The translations under genes and the position numbers were made by a program. Shown piece by piece: positions 1 to 5,231 of a stretch of 7,063 nucleotides of DNA. The DNA is from Nanosynbacter sp. Its GTDB lineage: Bacteria; Patescibacteriota; Saccharimonadia; Saccharimonadales; Saccharimonadaceae. The number at the start of each line of letters is the position of its first letter. Positions within the stretch are counted from its first letter, which is position 1. The stretch is taken from positions 1 through 7,063 of the forward strand of contig JABZJU010000024.1 of NCBI GenBank assembly GCA_015257635.1, read 5' to 3'. The notes beneath the pieces are model-generated. The model made no database searches and was not told the DNA's origin. It was given only the letters and a program-made list of their open reading frames with translations.

Positions 1-17
1 ATCCATAAAGGGCATCG

Positions 18-1823
18 ATGGATCCATATATTTATACAGAAAAACCAAAATACCAGCCGCATGATATTGAAGATGCGTCCGAATTTTATGATGTAATTGA
101 ACGAAGTAGCTTAACACATCAATTGTCTGAAAACCGACCATATGTCTATTGGACAATGGAAATTTATGATAAATCCAATGGTATTAAAGGTGGCGGCGGA
201 CTCGGAGTTTTAGCGGCGGACACGCGACGTGTAGCTGAAAAATTGGAAGTTCCATTCGTAGTAGTGACGCCGTTTTATCGTAGCGAATCACACCAAAAAA
301 TCACAAACCTCGCGCAAGAAGAGTTTTCAGAATCCGTTTCACCTCAAGATTACGGATTTGAATATATTGACGAAGTTTTTGTAAGTTCGAACGGTTTTCC
401 AGACGCAAGCTTAAGCATTTTCAGGAAGACGCTCGGTTCAACACAATTTGTTACAATTTCAGAACCGAACTTTGGACAATTGTACGAAGGCGACGGATCT
501 GGCGATCATAGACTATACCAAGAAGTAGCGCTGGGATTTGGTGGCTATAAAGCATTAAAACTCCTCGGTATTAAGCCGGCTGTTATTCAACTTAATGAAA
601 CCGCAACAATTTTTGCTGCATTGGCACGACTAGACGAGCTGTGCGCCAACGGAATGAATTTATATGAGGCCATCGTTTACGTTCGCAAGCACACACTTTA
701 CACAAACCACACGCTTCTTCAAGCGGCCGAACCGGAATTTCATCGTTCGCAATTTGAAAAATTAGTTCTGCCAAATATAAAAAGTAATGCTGTGCGCTGC
801 TGGCTAATGGAACAATTCCGCAACGACAGACTGAGGCCGAATCTTTTGGCAATTGAACTTACTGAAGCGAAGAATGGTGTAAGTAAACTACATGCCCGTG
901 TAGCAAATTTCCGCGATCGTAACAACGACAAAGTTAAATTTCAAGCCATTACTAATGGAATAGATCTTGAAACGTGGGTGCTACCTGAAACGTTGCAAAC
1001 ATATCGCGATCACGGTGTTATCGATAAATTTGGGCTGCCCACAAATGATTTTTCTGAAAAATTAGACTCGCTGAGTAGTGCGGATTTGAGATATTTGAAA
1101 AAACTCGGTCGAAAGGAATTGAATCGAGTCCTATTGAGTCGCCAAGACCAGTACGGAAAATCCATACAAATCCCAGAAAATGCAATATTATTCGACTTCA
1201 AGCGAAGATTCGCCAATTACAAACGACCTTATATGCCGTTTGAAAACCCAGATTCATTGCGCCAAATTCTCATTAGCCACAACGCACATTATATTCTGAC
1301 AGGAAAAGTTCACCAAGGCGACGTGACTATGTATCAGAAATTGCTCGAAGTATTAAAATTGATTGATAACGATCCAGTCCTCAAGGAGCGTGTTCATTAC
1401 ATACAAGATTACGATGAAGAGTTGGGGCGAGCGTTAGCAATCGGCTCGGATGCCTCAATAAATATTCCTATTGTCGGATTAGAAGCGTGCGGCACTTCGT
1501 GGGAGAAAGACATCGCCAATTTGAAACTCCTCATCTCCACTAGCGACGGCGGCGTTGCCGATGTCCAGCCAATCGCTTGCCTGGAGGTTACCGGGAGAAA
1601 CTATGAAGCCGAAGTTTCATCTCTGTACGTCAACATGCATAAAGCTGCCGCTATTTTGAAAAATGACCAATTGTTAGAAAAACATATCCGCCACCAATTA
1701 AGCAACTATTTGCCAATTATTTCTGGCGCCCGAATGATGAAAGATTATCTCAAATTTATTTTTCCAAAACCGCAAATCCAGCCTAAAAAAGAACCGCAGA
1801 TCAAGCGAATTCCTATTCAATAA
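18..1823 (+). CDS. Short, divergent alpha-glucan (glycogen/starch) phosphorylase, GT35 family
   Basis: Predicted cytoplasmic PLP enzyme that releases glucose-1-phosphate from alpha-1,4-glucan using phosphate. Family landmarks run in order: a glycine loop GGGGLGVLAAD (58-68), QLNET (191-195), TNHT (229-232), ITNGIDLETW (311-320), the phosphate-site segment FKRRFANYKRP (394-404), TGKVHQGD (428-435) and the PLP loop EACGTSWEK (489-497). K497 matches the PLP-binding lysine, and R397 and K402 match the phosphate-contacting Arg and Lys of muscle phosphorylase. At 601 residues it is shorter than the usual 700-850, mostly at the N-terminus. The conserved His after the QLN(D/E) motif is replaced (QLNETAT), and the PLP loop carries Trp-Glu instead of Gly/Asn-Met. 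An in-frame TAA at 6-8 fixes ATG 18 as the first possible ATG start; AAAGGG lies 5 bases upstream. The tail is lysine- and proline-rich. The family is fairly sure, the exact substrate is not. Confidence 0.8.
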   Translation: MDPYIYTEKPKYQPHDIEDASEFYDVIERSSLTHQLSENRPYVYWTMEIYDKSNGIKGGGGLGVLAADTRRVAEKLEVPFVVVTPFYRSESHQKITNLAQEEFSESVSPQDYGFEYIDEVFVSSNGFPDASLSIFRKTLGSTQFVTISEPNFGQLYEGDGSGDHRLYQEVALGFGGYKALKLLGIKPAVIQLNETATIFAALARLDELCANGMNLYEAIVYVRKHTLYTNHTLLQAAEPEFHRSQFEKLVLPNIKSNAVRCWLMEQFRNDRLRPNLLAIELTEAKNGVSKLHARVANFRDRNNDKVKFQAITNGIDLETWVLPETLQTYRDHGVIDKFGLPTNDFSEKLDSLSSADLRYLKKLGRKELNRVLLSRQDQYGKSIQIPENAILFDFKRRFANYKRPYMPFENPDSLRQILISHNAHYILTGKVHQGDVTMYQKLLEVLKLIDNDPVLKERVHYIQDYDEELGRALAIGSDASINIPIVGLEACGTSWEKDIANLKLLISTSDGGVADVQPIACLEVTGRNYEAEVSSLYVNMHKAAAILKNDQLLEKHIRHQLSNYLPIISGARMMKDYLKFIFPKPQIQPKKEPQIKRIPIQ

Positions 1824-3336
1824 TCACTTCAATATCAGCACCTAGCGAATTTAAGCGCGCCGCCAATTCCTCGTATCCGCGATTAATTGAATATACATCG
1901 CGAAGAATCGATACGCCTGGAGCAGCAAGCATTGCCAAAAGTATCACAACGGACGGACGAAGCGCTGGCGGAGCAACAACGTCGGCTGGCTTCCATTTTG
2001 TTGGACCAGTGATATAAACACGGTGTGGGTCAACCAACTCGATTTGTGCATTCAGCTTGCTTAGCTCTGTAAAGTAAATTGCTCGGTTTTCGTAACTCCA
2101 GTCGTGAACCAACGTGCGCCCCTCAGCCACCGTCGCGATAAGTCCCAAGAACGGCAAATTGTCCATATTAATTCCAGGAAACGGCAAGGCGTGAAGTTTA
2201 TCCTTTGCCGCCTGGAGTTTGGAACGCTGCAATTTAATATCAACCAAACGAGTTTGCCCATTATTAGCAAAATATTCCTTGCTGAGTTCAAATTTAAGAC
2301 CCATTTCCGCCAATGTCGCTAGTTCAATTTCCAAGAATTCAATCGGCGCACGACGAACAGTAATTTCCGAATCCGTCACCACAGCCGCCGCAATAAAGCT
2401 CATCGCTTCAATCGGATCTTCGCTCGGATAATAGTCCAGATTTTTACTAATTCGTTTACGACCCGTGATTTTCAAGGTTGTCGTACCAATTCCCTCAATT
2501 TTCACACCCAATTTCTTCAAGAAGAAGCAGACATCTTGGACCATGTAATTTGGGCTAGCATTGCGGATGATGGTAGTATTTGGCGACAATGCCGCAGCCA
2601 TAATGATATTTTCCGTCACTGTATCGCCGCGCTCCGTCAACAAAATCGTTCGATCGCCAGAATTGACATCAGTTTTTGCGTGATAATAATCAGTTTCCGC
2701 CGTGACGTTCATTCCAAAATGCCTCAAGCCACTAAGATGAGGCTCAACCGTGCGCTTACCTAAATTACAACCACCAGCAAATGGCAATTTGAAATCGTCA
2801 TATTGATGTAGTAGCGGGCCAAGGAACATAATTACCGTCCTAGTTCTCTTTGCTGCAGCAACATCCATATCTTCAAGCCTCAAGCGCGCTGGCGGCACGA
2901 TCTCAAGATCACTACCGTCCAACCAGCGAGTTTTAACGCCAATCGAATTCAGAACCTCGATAATTCGGTTGACTTCCTCAATTCGTGCCACTTTCCTAAG
3001 CGTCGTTTTCCCCTTATTCAACAAACTCGCACAGAGAAGACCTACTGCAGCGTTTTTACTAGTCTTAACTTGTATCTCACCAGACAATTTTTTGCCGCCA
3101 GTTACCTTAAAATTCATTTTTCCGGAATGATTTACGGTCACGATATTGTTATTAAGCACTTCACTAATTCGAGCAATCATCTCAATGCTAATATTCTGAC
3201 CCCCGTTTTCAATGCGGTTAATAGCACTTTGCGACGTGCCAATCGCCTCAGCTAATTGCGTCTGCGTCAAACCTTGTTTTTGACGATTTTCAGCGATTAA
3301 ATTGCCGATTTTTTGAAGATACTTGTCTTTTATCAT
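1813..3336 (-). CDS. murA: UDP-N-acetylglucosamine 1-carboxyvinyltransferase (MurA) with N-terminal XRE helix-turn-helix domain
   Basis: MurA transfers enolpyruvate from PEP to UDP-GlcNAc, the first committed step of peptidoglycan synthesis in the cytoplasm. The enzyme part starts near residue 74 (MNFKVTGG) and runs to 507. Residues matching E. coli MurA are present: K94-N95 (K22-N23), R166 (R91), catalytic C190 in AGGCNLGKR (C115, so fosfomycin-sensitive in principle), R195 (R120), D392 in NMDNLP (D305), R460 (R371) and R486 in INRGYE (R397). A few extra residues precede D392. Residues 8-66 form an XRE/HTH_3 domain, with the helix-turn-helix at about 24-45 (LTQTQLAEAIGTSQSAINRI). Usual MurA is about 420 residues, so the 73-residue head is an addition. 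ATG 3336 is chosen because it keeps the whole HTH; an internal ATG at 3117 would give a plain MurA but has only a weak ribosome site. The gene diverges from glyA and overlaps the upstream phosphorylase tail to tail. Confidence 0.93.
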   Translation of the reverse strand: MIKDKYLQKIGNLIAENRQKQGLTQTQLAEAIGTSQSAINRIENGGQNISIEMIARISEVLNNNIVTVNHSGKMNFKVTGGKKLSGEIQVKTSKNAAVGLLCASLLNKGKTTLRKVARIEEVNRIIEVLNSIGVKTRWLDGSDLEIVPPARLRLEDMDVAAAKRTRTVIMFLGPLLHQYDDFKLPFAGGCNLGKRTVEPHLSGLRHFGMNVTAETDYYHAKTDVNSGDRTILLTERGDTVTENIIMAAALSPNTTIIRNASPNYMVQDVCFFLKKLGVKIEGIGTTTLKITGRKRISKNLDYYPSEDPIEAMSFIAAAVVTDSEITVRRAPIEFLEIELATLAEMGLKFELSKEYFANNGQTRLVDIKLQRSKLQAAKDKLHALPFPGINMDNLPFLGLIATVAEGRTLVHDWSYENRAIYFTELSKLNAQIELVDPHRVYITGPTKWKPADVVAPPALRPSVVILLAMLAAPGVSILRDVYSINRGYEELAARLNSLGADIEVIIE

Positions 3337-3342
3337 GCGTAA

Positions 3343-3371
3343 ATTATATCACTAATGATATATACAAGCAA
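3343..3371 (-). promoter_or_regulatory. Promoter of XRE-murA (probably leaderless transcript)
   Basis: Read on the minus strand: TTGCTT (3371-3366), a 17-base spacer, then TATAAT (3348-3343), preceded by TG to give the extended -10 TGATATAAT. Six bases separate the hexamer from ATG 3336, so the expected start of transcription falls on or next to the A of the start codon. No Shine-Dalgarno sequence precedes this ATG, which agrees with leaderless translation. Confidence 0.65.
3345..3362. promoter_or_regulatory. Candidate operator: palindrome TATATCA-CTAA-TGATATA plus a third half-site at 3372-3378
   Basis: A perfect 7-base inverted repeat with a 4-base centre lies between the divergent murA and glyA genes. 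The same heptamer TGATATA recurs at 3372-3378, 16 bases after the right arm, as part of a longer AATGATATA direct repeat (3354-3362 and 3370-3378). The outer copies are also the extended -10 elements of the two promoters, so a protein bound here would block both. The XRE domain fused to the adjacent MurA is the obvious candidate ligand; that link is inference. AT-rich promoter composition could produce part of this by chance. Confidence 0.45.
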
Positions 3372-3380
3372 TGATATAAT
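3372..3380 (+). promoter_or_regulatory. Extended -10 promoter of glyA
   Basis: TGATATAAT is a consensus extended -10 element. No good -35 hexamer lies 16-18 bases upstream, which extended -10 promoters tolerate. Expected transcription start is near 3388, giving a leader of about 15 bases that contains the glyA ribosome site. A second weaker TGnTATATA match lies at 3356-3364. RNA polymerase here would physically clash with polymerase on the murA promoter. Confidence 0.6.
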
Positions 3381-3390
3381 AAGTATTAAC

Positions 3391-3395
3391 GGAGG
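3391..3395 (+). promoter_or_regulatory. Ribosome binding site that sets the glyA start
   Basis: GGAGG lies 7 bases before ATG 3403. It decides the start in favour of MKDKQIEEL. The frame also stays open back to ATG 3355, but that would add 16 residues unlike the family and would lie upstream of the predicted transcription start. Confidence 0.85.
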
Positions 3396-3402
3396 TTTAG
3401 TC

Positions 3403-4671
3403 ATGAAAGACAAGCAAATTGAAGAACTTATAAAAGCAGAAAAAAAGCGCCAAACGGACGGCCTGGAACTGATTCCTAGCGAGAATTACGTTTCATCAGA
3501 TGTACTTCAGGCGCTCGGTAGCGTTTTCACTAATAAATATTCAGAAGGCTACCCTGGTCGACGTTATTACGGCGGACAAGAAAACACCGATCAAGTCGAA
3601 CAGCTGGCAATTGACCGCGCTAAGAAACTTTTCAAAGCAGATCACGCTAACGTCCAGCCGCATTCTGGCGCGCAGGCCAATGAGGCGGTTTATTACGCTT
3701 GGTGCGAGCCTGGCGACACCATTCTGGCTATGGATTTGGCTCACGGCGGACATCTTACTCACGGCGCCCCAGTTACTCGTAGCGCCAGAGAATACAACTT
3801 CATTCGCTATGGTATAAAAAATATCGACACTGGCGAAATTGACTATGAAGAAATTCGTCAATTGGCACTTAAACACAAACCAAAGATCATTTTGGCGGGA
3901 TTTTCGGCATATCCACGAGAGCTAGATTACGAAAAATTTGCCGAAATTGGTAATGAGGTCGGCGCTATGCTAATGGCGGATATGAGCCACATCGCAGGGC
4001 TAATCGTTAGTGGCGTTGCCAAAAACCCGTTCGATTATGGTTTTCACGTAATTACCACAACAACTCATAAAACTCTGCGTGGACCACGAGGCGGGCTGAT
4101 TCTTAGTCGAGGAATAGTTGGCAATCCATTGAAAAAACCAGAGAAAACTCTCGAGAATTTACCTACGTTGATTGATCGAGCAGTATTCCCTGGCACGCAA
4201 GGCGGACCGCATATGCACACCATCGCTGCAAAAGCCGTAGCGTTCGGTGAAGCTTTACAGCCAGAATTCAAAGATTACGCCGAGCAAATCGTGAAGAATG
4301 CGAAAAGACTGGCGGAAGAGCTGCAAAAGCGCGGTTTTAAGTTAGTGACTGGCGGCACCAGCAATCACCTAATCCTGGCAGATATTCACAGCAGCTTCGG
4401 TATTGATGGCAAGGAAGCGGAAATCGCTATGGATAAAATTGGTCTGACACTGAATGCTAATGCGATTCCAGATGACCCACTACCAAGATTTAGGCCAAGC
4501 GGCATTCGCTTAGGCACTCCAGCCATCACGACGCGAGGCGCCAAAGAAGACGACATGAAAAAAATCGCAGAATGGATGAGGCGGTCAATAGATAATCGCG
4601 ACAATGATAATGAGTTGGCTGAACTACGCAAAGAAGTTATGGAATTCTGCCATATTCTACACGATATTTAA
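3403..4671 (+). CDS. glyA: Serine hydroxymethyltransferase
   Basis: Cytoplasmic PLP enzyme that interconverts serine and glycine while loading a one-carbon unit onto tetrahydrofolate, supplying methylene-THF for thymidylate and purine synthesis. The 422-residue length is normal for bacterial GlyA. Family motifs are intact: LIPSENYVS (23-31), [15 protein letters not shown] (44-58), the PLP-stacking segment HGGHLTHG (114-121), [10 protein letters not shown] (191-200) with the PLP-ring Asp193 and His196, the Schiff-base lysine K223 in [14 protein letters not shown] (218-231), [11 protein letters not shown] (262-272) and [11 protein letters not shown] (364-374), whose R369 binds the substrate carboxylate. 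Start at ATG 3403 follows from the GGAGG 7 bases upstream and from the usual N-terminal length. The gene has its own extended -10 promoter, diverges from XRE-murA, and ends at a strong hairpin terminator, so it is probably transcribed alone. Nothing suggests loss of activity. Confidence 0.97.
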   Translation: MKDKQIEELIKAEKKRQTDGLELIPSENYVSSDVLQALGSVFTNKYSEGYPGRRYYGGQENTDQVEQLAIDRAKKLFKADHANVQPHSGAQANEAVYYAWCEPGDTILAMDLAHGGHLTHGAPVTRSAREYNFIRYGIKNIDTGEIDYEEIRQLALKHKPKIILAGFSAYPRELDYEKFAEIGNEVGAMLMADMSHIAGLIVSGVAKNPFDYGFHVITTTTHKTLRGPRGGLILSRGIVGNPLKKPEKTLENLPTLIDRAVFPGTQGGPHMHTIAAKAVAFGEALQPEFKDYAEQIVKNAKRLAEELQKRGFKLVTGGTSNHLILADIHSSFGIDGKEAEIAMDKIGLTLNANAIPDDPLPRFRPSGIRLGTPAITTRGAKEDDMKKIAEWMRRSIDNRDNDNELAELRKEVMEFCHILHDI

Positions 4672-4681
4672 ACCCGCACAT

Positions 4682-4712
4682 AAAAAACTCCGGTATAATG
4701 CCGGAGTTTTTT
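4682..4712. terminator. Bidirectional intrinsic terminator between glyA and the pilin gene
   Basis: ACTCCGG (4687-4693), a 7-base loop, then CCGGAGT (4701-4707). Flanking A and T runs extend the stem to 12 pairs and provide a U-tract on either transcript. It starts 11 bases after the glyA stop on the plus strand and 20 bases after the pilin stop on the minus strand, so it serves both convergent genes. Confidence 0.92.
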
Positions 4713-4731
4713 TATTTACATACTTAGCCAA

Positions 4732-5154
4732 TTAACAGCCTGTACCAATTGTTCGCTCTTCTACAGTGTCCTTTGAGAAGTTGTAGTACTTAACTTTAGC
4801 ACCCTTATTGCCTGTACATGGCGCATACTCAATAGTGTTAGCTTCTGCAGGAGCAGTACCAGCAGCAAGAGTACCTTCCTTAACTGTCTTTGCATCCAGG
4901 TAGTATGGCTCTCCAGAATCAGCAGCATTTGTTAAGATTGTCAAGCCGGTTGGATAGCTACTCTTTGCTGTGTTGTATAGCTCAGCTTTCTTAGCAACAG
5001 CGTCAGCAGCAGATTTAGCAGCAGATGTCTTTGCTTGGTTTTGCAAACCGTTGTATGCAACCAAAGAAACGACTGTCAAAATTGCGATGATCACGATAAC
5101 GATCAAAAGCTCAACTAGTGTAAAACCTTGATTTTTGATATTCTTTGTAGTCAC
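4732..5154 (-). CDS. Type IV pilin (prepilin), probably a major or abundant pilin
   Basis: A 140-residue prepilin exported and assembled into a type IV pilus. The short leader (1-10) ends in the prepilin peptidase site NQG|FTLVELL: cleavage after G10 leaves N-terminal F11, with the conserved Glu at mature position 5 (E16). A hydrophobic helix spans 11-34 and continues as an amphipathic Ala-rich helix to about 60, the usual pilin stalk. The globular head has two cysteines, C113 and C140 (the last residue), placed like the disulfide loop that closes many pilin heads. The start is GTG 5154; AGGGGG lies 9 bases upstream. Many residues use GCT and other codons typical of highly expressed genes, unlike the neighbouring propeller gene, which fits an abundant fibre subunit. 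It follows the propeller-pilin after 77 bases but also has a promoter of its own. Major versus minor pilin cannot be settled here. Confidence 0.9.
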   Translation of the reverse strand: MTTKNIKNQGFTLVELLIVIVIIAILTVVSLVAYNGLQNQAKTSAAKSAADAVAKKAELYNTAKSSYPTGLTILTNAADSGEPYYLDAKTVKEGTLAAGTAPAEANTIEYAPCTGNKGAKVKYYNFSKDTVEERTIGTGC

Positions 5155-5163
5155 GATAATGTG

Positions 5164-5169
5164 CCCCCT
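5164..5169 (-). promoter_or_regulatory. Ribosome binding site of the pilin gene (GTG start)
   Basis: AGGGGG on the minus strand, 9 bases before GTG 5154. No ATG or other good start lies nearer in frame, and the leader length after GTG (10 residues ending in Gly) fits a prepilin, so this site supports the unusual start codon. Confidence 0.7.
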
Positions 5170-5195
5170 AAATTGTTAGTTTGATTTGTAACTTG

Positions 5196-5224
5196 ATAAT
5201 ACTACAACGTTTTTAAAAGCGCAA
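5196..5224 (-). promoter_or_regulatory. Promoter of the pilin gene
   Basis: On the minus strand, TTGCGC (5224-5219), a 17-base spacer, then TATTAT (5201-5196). The predicted start near 5189 gives a leader of about 35 bases including the AGGGGG site. It lies in the 77-base gap after the propeller-pilin gene and would let the pilin be made in excess of it. Confidence 0.6.
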
Positions 5225-5231
5225 GCGTTTT

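Noticed and set aside
1..17. End of a gene before the phosphorylase (TAA at 6-8, or other frames that run into the phosphorylase).
   Set aside because: Too few bases to support any coding call; the TAA is useful only for fixing the phosphorylase start.
3355..3402. Upstream ATG in frame with glyA that would add 16 residues.
   Set aside because: It lies before the predicted -10 and the GGAGG; the extra residues do not resemble GlyA N-termini.
3541..3876. 111-codon minus-strand frame, and a 105-codon plus-strand frame at 3500-3817.
   Set aside because: Both lie inside the well-supported glyA coding sequence in other frames and show no family features.
5215..5231. Possible hairpin terminator just after the propeller-pilin gene (A-run, CGC, GCG, T-run).
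   Set aside because: Only three GC pairs around a 2-base loop with a bulge; too weak, and the region is better read as the -35 part of the pilin promoter.
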